Assembly (NCBI RefSeq): GCF_029626175.1
Contig: NZ_JARUBM010000002.1
Coordinates: forward strand, 1,736,001-1,800,000
Origin: Micromonospora sp. WMMD1082
GTDB taxonomy: Bacteria; Actinomycetota; Actinomycetes; Mycobacteriales; Micromonosporaceae
DNA: 64,000 bases
Reading direction: 5' to 3'
The first letter of the stretch is position 1, and every line of letters starts with the position of its first letter. This document shows, one piece after another, positions 18,365-25,422 of the stretch. The position numbers were made by a program, and so were the translations under genes. The notes under the pieces were generated by a model. The model made no database searches. It was not told the origin of the DNA and saw nothing but the letters and a program-made list of their open reading frames with translations.

Positions 18365-19425
18365 TGGGTACGAAGCGCCAGTTCCGGATCTGGCGGGGCG
18401 ACGCCGAGGGTGGCGACCTGCAGGACTACGCGGTCGAGGTCAACGAGGGCGAGGTGGTCCTCGACGTGATCCACCGGTTGCAGGCCACCGACGCGCCGGA
18501 CCTGGCCTGCCGGTGGAACTGCAAGGCGGGCAAGTGCGGCTCCTGTTCGATGGAGATCAACGGGATGCCCAAGCTCAGCTGCATGACCCGGATGTCGACG
18601 TTCGAGGAGAACGAGACGGTCACGGTGACCCCCCTGCGGACCTTTCCGGTCATCCGGGACCTGGTCACCGACGTGTCGTTCAACTACGAGAAGGCGCGGG
18701 AGACCCCTGCCTTCGCTCCCCCGGCCGACCTGGCCCCGGGCGACTACCGGATGCAGCAGGTCGACGTGGAGCGCTCGCAGGAGTTCCGCAAGTGCATCGA
18801 GTGCTTCCTGTGCCAGAACGTCTGCCACGTGATCCGCGACCACGACGAGAACAAGCCGGCGTTCGCCGGGCCGCGGTACTTCATCCGCGCCGCGGAGTTG
18901 GACATGCACCCGCTGGACGCCAAGACCGACCGCAAGGACTACGCGCAGTCCGAACAGGGACTCGGCTTCTGCAACATCACCAAGTGCTGCACGGAGGTCT
19001 GCCCCGAGCACATCAAGATCACCGACAATGGGATCATCCCCATGAAGGAGCGGGTCGTCGACCGCAGGTACGATCCACTTGTGTGGCTCGGTAGCAAGAT
19101 CTTCCGGAGGGGTCAGGTGCCTCAGACCAGCGTGACCAGCGAACACTCCCCGGGCGCGGTGCGCTCCAGCGCGGCCGCGGGCGGCGGTGTGCACTCGCAC
19201 GCGGGCGGCTCGCACGACCCTCAGGCCGAGGTGCAGGCCCAGCAGGGCGTCAACTGGCACCGGGAGGTGCCGCACCCGACCGCCCCGGCGGTCGACGCGA
19301 GCGGCAAGCTGCCCCTGACGGAGCTCACCTTCGACCGCGCCGCGGCCCCCTCACCCTTCGGCGACGACGTGACCTTCCCGCTCCCCCCCGAGCACCTGAA
19401 CTTCGCCCACCCCACCCAGGACTGA
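18364..19425 (+). CDS. sdhB: succinate dehydrogenase iron-sulfur subunit with long C-terminal tail
   Basis: 353-aa Fe-S subunit that passes electrons from FAD to quinone. The [2Fe-2S] ligands are C53, C58, C61 and C73, with an extra cysteine C49. The later CIECFLCQNVC and CNITKCCTEVC motifs hold the other two clusters. The canonical domain ends near residue 250. About 100 further residues follow: Gly/His-rich (GGGVHSHAGGSHD), then a segment ending FPLPPEHLNFAHP. Mycobacterial Sdh1 Fe-S subunits lack such a tail. The tail is in frame with normal codon use and no stop, so it is probably real. TGATG junction with sdhA. Confidence 0.94.
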   Translation: MGTKRQFRIWRGDAEGGDLQDYAVEVNEGEVVLDVIHRLQATDAPDLACRWNCKAGKCGSCSMEINGMPKLSCMTRMSTFEENETVTVTPLRTFPVIRDLVTDVSFNYEKARETPAFAPPADLAPGDYRMQQVDVERSQEFRKCIECFLCQNVCHVIRDHDENKPAFAGPRYFIRAAELDMHPLDAKTDRKDYAQSEQGLGFCNITKCCTEVCPEHIKITDNGIIPMKERVVDRRYDPLVWLGSKIFRRGQVPQTSVTSEHSPGAVRSSAAAGGGVHSHAGGSHDPQAEVQAQQGVNWHREVPHPTAPAVDASGKLPLTELTFDRAAAPSPFGDDVTFPLPPEHLNFAHPTQD

Positions 19426-19443
19426 CCCCCACCCTCACCGCCT

Positions 19444-19507
19444 CGTTGGTCATGAGGTTGGCGACGACGTTGATCTCCTCAACCGCCGCCAACCTCATGA
19501 TCAATCG
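19444..19507. repeat. fold-back repeat family, copy A
   Basis: Inverted arms CGTTGGTCATGAGGTTGGCG and CGCCAACCTCATGATCAATCG enclose about 23 nt. The left flank is C-rich and the right flank G-rich, as in copies B (24073-24133) and C (40601-40662). It sits between the converging sdhB and Nudix genes, and its right arm encodes the last residues of the Nudix protein. Confidence 0.8.
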
Positions 19508-19952
19508 TGTTCGAGGGGTGGGTGAGGAGGGGACGGAGGGCGGGGAGGATGGGGGCGTCGGCGGGGAGCCAGGTGACCGTGTCCAGTTCGGCGGCGGAGA
19601 GCCAGCGCAGCGCGGAGTGCTCCAGCGCCTTGGGTTGGTCACCGTGCAGGAGGCGGGCAGCGTACACCTTGAGCACCGATCGGCCGTGCGCCATCCGGAC
19701 GTTACGGCCGACCCGCTCGCCGATCTCCACGCGTACGGCCAGTTCCTCGACGCATTCGCGGGCCAGCGCCGCCGTCTCGCTCTCCCCCGGCTCCACCTTG
19801 CCGCCGGGGAACTCCCACATGCCCGCCACCTCCGGCGGGGCGGACCGGGCGCAGGCCAGCACGCGCCCGTCCCTGATGATGGCCGCCCCGACGATCACCT
19901 TCAGGTCCCGCCGGACGGCGTCTCCGCCGCCGTTCGCCCGTTCGGTCCGCAC
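19479..19952 (-). CDS. Nudix hydrolase, MutT-like (8-oxo-dGTP type)
   Basis: 157-aa Nudix protein. The Nudix box reads GGKVEPGESETAALARECVEEL, with the REC-EE metal-binding core intact. The sequence MWEFPGGKVE is characteristic of MutT-type enzymes that clean oxidised nucleotides from the pool, although other (d)CTP-type Nudix enzymes share it. The GTG start has no ribosome site; a weak CACTCT -10-like box lies 8 nt upstream. The last ten residues (TIDHEVGGG region) are encoded by a fold-back repeat arm, so the original C-terminus was probably replaced or extended. Confidence 0.88.
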   Translation of the reverse strand: MRTERANGGGDAVRRDLKVIVGAAIIRDGRVLACARSAPPEVAGMWEFPGGKVEPGESETAALARECVEELAVRVEIGERVGRNVRMAHGRSVLKVYAARLLHGDQPKALEHSALRWLSAAELDTVTWLPADAPILPALRPLLTHPSNTIDHEVGGG

Positions 19953-20134
19953 GGGCGTCCAGAGTGCCAGATCAATCGGCGGTTTGGGTAGCGTGGTCGT
20001 CCGTCAGGGTAGGAATACCCGGAAGTGTGGGCGTGGACACACCCTCCGTGTGACGTAAGACTAGAGGCACCGACAAGACACGGGGCGGCGACGATTTGGC
20101 CACAAGCCGGCAACGAAGCCTGGGAGGTGCGGTG

Positions 20135-20440
20135 ATGCGTGCGCTGTTTGGCGGTCGGGCAAAACACGACTACCTCAGCGACGCTCTCACCCTACTGTCC
20201 GGGTGGACGCGCGAGGGCGAGCAGATCCGGCGCACCCTGGTCATCGACGACACGCAGCACGCGGCGCTGACCGAACGGGTCAAGGTGGTCGCCGACGCGC
20301 TGCACCTGCGCCCCGAGATCAGCCGGCGCGCCGATCACACTCAGATCCGGGTCGGGCACGGCAGCGAGCCACTCTCCGAGGGCGAGGTCCTGCTGGCCGC
20401 CCGCATCGAGGACGCGTACCGCGCGGTCACCCAGAGCTGA
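20135..20440 (+). CDS. pterin-4a-carbinolamine dehydratase-like protein
   Basis: 101-aa protein resembling the PCD/DCoH fold: LSGWTREGEQIRRTLVIDD, then a helix VKVVADAL and the C-terminal LSEGEVLLAARIEDAY, which parallels the family's GLT-DVxLAxxID ending. The catalytic His-His-Pro motif of true dehydratases is changed to HLRPEI and the later tyrosine/tryptophan positions differ, so activity is doubtful. ATG at 20135 is chosen for GGGAGG 7 nt upstream. It is followed 28 nt later by the PH-domain gene. The family call is moderate. Confidence 0.6.
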   Translation: MRALFGGRAKHDYLSDALTLLSGWTREGEQIRRTLVIDDTQHAALTERVKVVADALHLRPEISRRADHTQIRVGHGSEPLSEGEVLLAARIEDAYRAVTQS

Positions 20441-20455
20441 GTGGCGCCTGCTGCC

Positions 20456-20461
20456 TACCGT
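20456..20461 (+). promoter_or_regulatory. -10 box TACCGT, leaderless PH-domain gene
   Basis: TACCGT ends 7 nt before the ATG at 20469 and no ribosome site is present. Confidence 0.45.
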
Positions 20462-20468
20462 GGGCGCC

Positions 20469-20831
20469 ATGGCCAACGCGACCTATGACCGCAAGGAACA
20501 GTTCCAGCAGATCCAGAGCGGCCTGCTCGACGGAGAACAGATCATCGCCGTCTACGACGCCGTCGGCACCGGCACCGGGTTCATCGGGCTGACCGACCGC
20601 CGCGTGATCATCCAGGACCGCTCCTTCATCGGCAAGCGGTACGCGATCACCAGCATCCCGTACTCGAAGATCACCAGCGTGAGCGTGGTCAGCAACAAGT
20701 CGTGGGGCGGGTCGTTCTTCTCCACCGGCGCGATCGCCATCCACGTCGGCACGCACACCTACGAGGTGGAGTTCCGGGGCGACCAGAAGAGCCACCACGT
20801 GCACAACGTGATCCTGCACTACATCAGCTGA
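20469..20831 (+). CDS. bacterial PH-domain protein
   Basis: 120-aa protein made up almost wholly of a bacterial pleckstrin-homology fold (bPH_3 type). The strand pattern is visible in EQIIAVYDAVGTGTGFIGLTDRRVIIQDRSF, the usual GxxxLTxxRVI signature of the family, and in KITSVSVVSNKSWGG. It ends with the C-terminal helix KSHHVHNVILHYIS. No membrane segment is present. Function is unknown; such proteins often bind other proteins or membranes. ATG at 20469 is favoured by the -10 box placed 7 nt upstream. Confidence 0.8.
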   Translation: MANATYDRKEQFQQIQSGLLDGEQIIAVYDAVGTGTGFIGLTDRRVIIQDRSFIGKRYAITSIPYSKITSVSVVSNKSWGGSFFSTGAIAIHVGTHTYEVEFRGDQKSHHVHNVILHYIS

Positions 20832-20895
20832 CCATCGGCGCCGCCCACCGTGCCGGGCCACGGGTGGGTTCGCGTCCGCCTGGGATACTCGGCGC

Positions 20896-21616
20896 ATGCC
20901 GATCCGTACGTCCGTCCTGGCGGGACTGCGCCGCGCCGGAGCCGCCGGCCGGCGGCGCTGGGTGCGCCGGGCGGTGCTGGCCGGCGTGATCGGTGCCGCG
21001 CTGCTGGTGACCGGCGCCTGGGCCAGCACGAGTTGGATCCGGTCCGGCGCCGAGGGGCGGACATACACCGCCGAGACGGTCCCCGAGACGCCCGTCGCGC
21101 TGGTGCTGGGCACCCGCGTCCAACCCGACGGCACCCCCGCGCCGTTCCTCACCGCCCGGCTGGAGATCGCCCGCGAGTTGTACGCCGCCGGCAAGGTGCA
21201 GGCGATCCTGGTCTCCGGCGACAACATGCGCCACGAGTACAACGAGCCCGAGGCAATGCAGCGCTGGCTGGTCGACCGGGGCGTCCCCGCAGACAAGATC
21301 GTGCTGGACTACGCCGGCTTCGACACGTACGACTCCTGCGCCCGCGCGAAGCGGATCTTCGGAGTGGAGCGGGCGACGATGGTCACCCAGCAGTTCCACC
21401 TGGCGCGCGCCGTCACGGTCTGCCGACGCCGACGGCGTCGACGCCGTCGGCGTCGGTGACGAGACCGCCCGGGAGTACGGCCGGACCTGGCAGTTCGCCG
21501 CCGCCCGGGAGTACGGCGCCGGCCTCAAGGCCGCGTTGGACGTGCTCTCCGGCCGCGACCCGGTCCACCTCGGCCACCGCGAGACCGGCGTCGACGACGC
21601 CCTCCGCCCCGACTGA
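20896..21616 (+). pseudogene. SanA/YdcF-family (DUF218) protein, frameshifted
   Basis: Reading from ATG 20896 gives a membrane anchor (about residues 30-48) and a DUF218 domain (PVALVLGTRVQPDGTPAP, ILVSGDN, DYAGFDTYDSCARAKRIF, TQQFHLARAVTVC) like SanA/YdcF, linked to envelope barrier functions. After TVC at 21423 the frame runs into an Arg-only tail and stops at 21459. One base removed from CGAC at 21424-21427 restores a normal ending (ADGVDAVGVGDETAREYGRTWQ ...) to a stop at 21616. The break lies in a CGACGCCGACGGCGTCGACG slippery tract. It could be a real pseudogene, a recent slip, or a sequencing error. Confidence 0.75.
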
Positions 21617-21670
21617 GCCGCCCCGCCCTCGCCCTGCCCCGCCGCCTCCCCGCCCTGCCCACACCCGCAA

Positions 21671-21745
21671 GATCCGCGCAGTTTCCCGGATGTTGCTGCC
21701 TCCGGCACCCGATGAGGCAGCAACATCCCTGAAACTGTGCGGATC
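21671..21745. repeat. 75-bp fold-back element between convergent genes
   Basis: Two 32-nt arms, 21671-21702 and 21714-21745, are inverted copies with 29 of 32 positions paired across an 11-nt loop. The arms start GATCCGCGCAGTTTC and end GATGTTGCTGCCTC. Lying between the 3' ends of the SanA-like gene and ychF, it can act as a two-way terminator. Its length and precision suggest a dispersed repeat rather than a simple terminator. Confidence 0.75.
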
Positions 21746-21787
21746 ATGGGCGGTCGACGCGCCGCCGGGCCGAGGGGTCGGCGGGGT

Positions 21788-22873
21788 TCAGACGTTGAAG
21801 CGGAACTCGACGACGTCGCCGTCCTGCATGACGTACTCCTTGCCCTCGATGCGGACCTTGCCCGCCGCCTTCGCCGCCGCCATCGAACCGGCCGCGACCA
21901 GGTCGGCGTAGGAGACGACCTCGGCCTTGATGAAGCCGCGCTGGAAATCGGAGTGGATCACCCCGGCGGCCTCCGGCGCGGTCGCGCCGACCGGGACGGT
22001 CCAGGCCCGCGCCTCCTTGGGGCCGGCGGTGAGGTACGTCTGCAGGCCGAGCGTCCGGAAACCGACCCGGACCAGCTGGTCCAGGCCCGGCTCCGACTGC
22101 CCGATCGACTCCAGCAGCTCGCGGGCCTCCTCCTCGGGCAGGTCCACCAGCTCGGATTCGATCTTGGCGTCCATGAAGACCGCCTCGGCCGGGGCCACCA
22201 GCGCCCGCAGCTCGTCGAGGAACTCGGCGTTGTTCAGCTCGGCCTCGTCGACGTTGAAGACGTACAGGAACGGCTTGGTGGTGAGCAGATGCAGCTCACG
22301 CAGGTGCTCCAGCTCGACGCCGGCCGCCGCGGCACCCGCGTAGAGGGTGGTGCCGCCGTCCAGGACACCGACGGCCCGGCGCGCGGCGTCCACGGCGGCG
22401 GCCCGGTCCTTGCGGAGCTTGGCCTCCTTCTCCAGCCGGGGCAGCGCCTTGTCCAGCGTCTGTAGGTCGGCGAGGATCAGCTCGGTGTTGATCGTCTCAA
22501 TGTCGTCGGCCGGCGAGACCTTGCCGTCGACGTGCACCACGTTCGGGTCGGAGAAGGCCCGCACCACCTGGCAGATCGCGGCGGCGTCGCGGATGTTGGC
22601 CAGGAACGCGTTGCCCCTGCCCTGCCCCTTGGAGGCGCCCCGCACCAGGCCGGCGATGTCGACGAACGACACCGGGGCGGGGATCACCTTCTGCGAGGTG
22701 AAGATCTCGGCGAGCCGGTGCAGCCGCTCGTCCGGCAGCCCGACCACTCCGACGTTGGGCTCGATGGTCGCGAACGGGTAGTTCGCGGCGAGCACGTCGT
22801 TCTTGGTCAACGCATTGAACAGGGTGCTCTTGCCGACGTTGGGCAGGCCGACGATGCCGATGGTGAGACTCAC
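21788..22873 (-). CDS. ychF: ribosome-associated ATPase YchF
   Basis: 361-aa member of the Obg-related YchF/OLA1 family, which hydrolyses ATP, binds ribosomes and is redox-responsive in E. coli. G1 is GLPNVGKST (residues 8-16), the switch II DxxG is in [11 protein letters not shown], and the base-recognition motif is NVDE rather than NKxD, the feature that changes specificity to ATP. The C-terminal TGS domain is complete (residues about 275-361, [11 protein letters not shown] type ending). The GTG start lies 8 nt after TAAGCT, so it is probably leaderless. Confidence 0.96.
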   Translation of the reverse strand: MSLTIGIVGLPNVGKSTLFNALTKNDVLAANYPFATIEPNVGVVGLPDERLHRLAEIFTSQKVIPAPVSFVDIAGLVRGASKGQGRGNAFLANIRDAAAICQVVRAFSDPNVVHVDGKVSPADDIETINTELILADLQTLDKALPRLEKEAKLRKDRAAAVDAARRAVGVLDGGTTLYAGAAAAGVELEHLRELHLLTTKPFLYVFNVDEAELNNAEFLDELRALVAPAEAVFMDAKIESELVDLPEEEARELLESIGQSEPGLDQLVRVGFRTLGLQTYLTAGPKEARAWTVPVGATAPEAAGVIHSDFQRGFIKAEVVSYADLVAAGSMAAAKAAGKVRIEGKEYVMQDGDVVEFRFNV

Positions 22874-22881
22874 GACGAGCC

Positions 22882-22887
22882 AGCTTA
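22882..22887 (-). promoter_or_regulatory. -10 box TAAGCT, leaderless ychF
   Basis: On the minus strand TAAGCT ends 8 nt before the ychF GTG. There is no Shine-Dalgarno sequence. Confidence 0.45.
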
Positions 22888-23031
22888 CGCCGGTACCGTA
22901 CCCCCGTCCTCAGGCAGGCCGGTCGGTCACCGCGCGGTGGCGGTGGGTCCGGCATGCCGTGACACCACCCCGACCCGCCGCGTCCGAATTCCGCCAGCCG
23001 GGCGGTCGGCGGCGGGCGCATCATCGGTGAC

Positions 23032-24534
23032 GTGGAACTGGACTTCGAGCGGTGTTACCGGGCCGTCGACAGCCGCGACCAGCGGTTCGACGGCTGGTTC
23101 TACACCGGCGTGACCTCAACCGGGATCTACTGCCGGCCGTCCTGCCCGGCCTCGACCCCGAAGCGGCAGAACGTACGATTCTTCCCCTCGTCGGCGGCGG
23201 CCCAGCGCGCCGGGCTGCGCGCCTGCCGTCGCTGCCGCCCGGACGCCTCCCCCGGCTCGCCGCAGTGGGACGTACGCGCCGATGTGGTGGGTCGGGCGAT
23301 GCGGCTGATCGCCGATGGCGTGGTCGACCGGGACGGGGTGCCCGGGCTGGCCGCCCGGCTCGGCTACACCGAGCGGCACCTGCACCGGATGCTGCGGGCG
23401 GAACTCGGAGCCGGGCCGCTGGCGCTGGCCCGCGCCCAGCGCGCACAGACCGCGCGCACGCTGATCGAGACCACCGAACTGGGCCTGGCCGAGGTCGCCT
23501 TCGCCGCCGGATTCGGCAGCGTCCGGCAGTTCAACGACACCGTCCGCGAGGTCTACGGCGCGTCGCCGTCGCAACTGCGTACCGCCCGGCGGGCTGCGGT
23601 GGGCGGCGCGGGCACGGTCACGCTGCGGTTGGCGTACCGCCCGCCGCTGCACGCCGCCGCGCTGCTCGACTTCTTCGCCCGGCGCACGCTGCCGGGGGTC
23701 GACGAGGTACGCGACGGGACGTACCGCCGGGGGTTGAGGTTGCCGCACGGCACCGGCGAGGCGGCGCTGACCCCGGCGGCGGGGTACGTCGCGGCCACGC
23801 TGCGCCTGACCGACCTGCGCGACCTGGCCCCCGCCGTGGCCCGCTGCCGGCGCCTGTTCGACCTCGACGCGGACCCGGTCGCCGTCGACCAGACGCTCGG
23901 CGCCGACCCGGCGCTGGCCCCGGCCGTGGCCGCCGAGCCCGGGGTACGCGTCCCCCGGGCGGCGGACGGCTTCGAGATGGCCGTCCGGGCCATCGCCACC
24001 CAGCAGGTCTCCCTGACCTCCGCCCGCACCACCCTCACCCACCTCCTCGCCTCAATCCCCCCACCCTCCCCTGTTGATCATGAGGTTAGCGAGGGTTTTG
24101 GAGATCAAACCTCCCGTCAACTTCATGATCAACGTGGCGAGGATGGGGGTGGGGGGTTGCGGGGGTTTGTCGGCGCGGAGGAGGTGTTGCGGGTCGCGGA
24201 TGCGGGTTTCCGGATGCCGGTGGGGCGACGGGAGACGATCCGGGCGGTGGCGCGGGCCGTCGCCGACGGGCGGCTCGACCTGGACCCGGGCGGGGACCGG
24301 GAGGAGACGGCGCGGCAGCTGACCGCGATCCCGGGCATCGGCCCGTGGACGGCGGGCTACCTCGCGATGCGCGCGCTCGGCGACCCGGACGTGTTCCTCG
24401 CCACCGACCTCGCGGTACGCCGGGGCGCCGACGCCCTCGGCCTGCCCGACAACCCGAAGACCCTCGACGCGTACGCCAGCCGCTGGCGCCCCTGGCGGTC
24501 GTACGCGGTGATCCGCCTCTGGCGAGCAGCATGA
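23032..24534 (+). CDS. Ada-AlkA fusion: alkylation-repair regulator and 3-methyladenine DNA glycosylase, carrying a repeat insertion
   Basis: 500-aa fusion. Residues 1-75 are the Ada zinc domain with C34, C38, C65 and C68; C34 matches the methyl-accepting cysteine of Ada. Residues about 80-180 are an AraC-type HTH pair. Residues 190-300 are AlkA_N, followed by the HhH-GPD glycosylase with AIPGIGPWTAGYLAMRAL and the catalytic aspartate in FLATDLAV (D459). It senses methylphosphotriesters and removes alkylated bases. Bases 24073-24133 are a fold-back repeat read through in frame (residues 348-368, within about 340-378), replacing the usual short loop. The downstream ogt overlaps or directly follows. 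Confidence 0.92.
   Translation: MELDFERCYRAVDSRDQRFDGWFYTGVTSTGIYCRPSCPASTPKRQNVRFFPSSAAAQRAGLRACRRCRPDASPGSPQWDVRADVVGRAMRLIADGVVDRDGVPGLAARLGYTERHLHRMLRAELGAGPLALARAQRAQTARTLIETTELGLAEVAFAAGFGSVRQFNDTVREVYGASPSQLRTARRAAVGGAGTVTLRLAYRPPLHAAALLDFFARRTLPGVDEVRDGTYRRGLRLPHGTGEAALTPAAGYVAATLRLTDLRDLAPAVARCRRLFDLDADPVAVDQTLGADPALAPAVAAEPGVRVPRAADGFEMAVRAIATQQVSLTSARTTLTHLLASIPPPSPVDHEVSEGFGDQTSRQLHDQRGEDGGGGLRGFVGAEEVLRVADAGFRMPVGRRETIRAVARAVADGRLDLDPGGDREETARQLTAIPGIGPWTAGYLAMRALGDPDVFLATDLAVRRGADALGLPDNPKTLDAYASRWRPWRSYAVIRLWRAA
24073..24133. repeat. fold-back repeat family, copy B (inside alkA)
   Basis: Arms GTTGATCATGAGGTTAGC and GTCAACTTCATGATCAAC enclose about 25 nt, with C-rich sequence to the left and G-rich sequence to the right. 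The element and its flanks stay open in the Ada-AlkA frame and encode VDHEVSEGF...LHDQRGEDGGGG. Confidence 0.85.
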
Positions 24535-24560
24535 CTCCGACTCCGACCTGGGAGAACAGC

Positions 24561-25073
24561 ATGAGCAACACGATCGACAGTGCCCGCATCGAGACCCCCG
24601 TCGGGCCGTTCACCATCCTCGCCGGCCCGGACGGCGCGGTACGGGCCGCCGGCTTCACCGCCGACCCGGCGAACCTGCTGCCGGTGATGCATCCGAGCCT
24701 GCGCGGCGAGCCGCGAACGCGACCGGACCTCGGCCCGGTCACCGCCGCCGTCGCCGCCTACCTCGACGGCGACCTGGCCGCGATCGACGACGTTCCGGTC
24801 GAGCAGCACAGCGGTGGGGCGTTCCTGTCGCACGCCTGGCAGGTGCTGCGCGACGTGAAGCCGGGCGAGCCGATCACCTACACCGCGTACGCCGGGCTGG
24901 CCGGGCGGCCCGCCGCCGTACGCGCCGCCGCGGCGGCCTGCGCCCGCAACGCCGCCGCGCTCTTCGTCCCCTGCCACCGGGTGCTGCGCACCGACGGGAC
25001 GCTCGGCGGCTACCGCTGGGGGCTGCCCGTGAAGTGCTGGCTCCTCGACCACGAACGACCCGGCAGGGATTGA
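24561..25073 (+). CDS. ogt: methylated-DNA--[protein]-cysteine S-methyltransferase
   Basis: 170-aa suicide repair protein that moves the methyl group of O6-methylguanine to its own cysteine. The active-site motif VPCHRV is present (C138), with the upstream helix ITYTAYAGLAGRPAAVRAAAAA that inserts in DNA, and the C-terminal GGYRWGLPVKCWLLDHE. ATG at 24561 is chosen for GGGAGA 7-8 nt upstream; an in-frame ATG at 24531 overlaps the alkA stop (ATGA) and is an alternative. Together with the upstream Ada-AlkA fusion it supplies the part of E. coli Ada that the fusion lacks. Confidence 0.93.
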   Translation: MSNTIDSARIETPVGPFTILAGPDGAVRAAGFTADPANLLPVMHPSLRGEPRTRPDLGPVTAAVAAYLDGDLAAIDDVPVEQHSGGAFLSHAWQVLRDVKPGEPITYTAYAGLAGRPAAVRAAAAACARNAAALFVPCHRVLRTDGTLGGYRWGLPVKCWLLDHERPGRD

Positions 25074-25156
25074 CCAAGGGCGGTAACGCCCAGCAACCAT
25101 CACCCCGAGTGACCACGTTCGCCGGACAGCCGCCACCCATGGATGTCCCCGATCGG

Positions 25157-25282
25157 CCCTTTGCTCTGCTTCAACATACGCAATAGCCGCTGAGCAGCAT
25201 CGATGTGACGGCGGCGAGAGAGATCAGTCGGCGCGTCCATAACGGAAGGTGACCGTTGCGTGGATTGAAGCAGAGCAAAGGG
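25157..25282. repeat. 126-bp MITE-like fold-back element
   Basis: Perfect 18-bp terminal inverted repeats CCCTTTGCTCTGCTTCAA (25157-25174) and its complement (25265-25282) are followed inward by a second paired hexamer, ACGCAA (25178-25183) and TTGCGT (25256-25261). The centre is 72 nt without coding capacity. This is the layout of a miniature inverted-repeat element. No flanking target duplication is clear. Confidence 0.7.
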
Positions 25283-25410
25283 TCGAGACTGAGGTTGGTC
25301 GGGCAGGCTGGCCAACACGGGCTGTCATCGCCGCGCGGCCGCTGCGCGGCGACCGCGGGCCTCCTGCGACCTGACACCAAACCGACACCGGCACGGCTGC
25401 CGATTGCGGC

Positions 25411-25416
25411 TACCGT
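25411..25416 (+). promoter_or_regulatory. -10 box TACCGT, leaderless ABC exporter operon
   Basis: TACCGT ends 6 nt before the GTG start at 25423, and no ribosome site is seen. Confidence 0.45.
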
Positions 25417-25422
25417 CAGGTA

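Larger units (their letters stand above)
25074..25422. other. gene-free stretch containing a fold-back element
   Basis: 349 bp with no supportable gene. It begins with a small hairpin GGGCGGTAACGCCC just after ogt, then holds the 126-bp inverted-repeat element (25157-25282), and ends with the -10 box of the ABC exporter. A 72-codon open frame on the minus strand crosses the element but lacks a ribosome site and family features. Confidence 0.6.

Noticed and set aside
25100..25318. 72-codon minus-strand frame over the fold-back element at 25.2 kb
   Set aside because: It is mostly made of the inverted repeat itself, with no ribosome site or recognisable protein.
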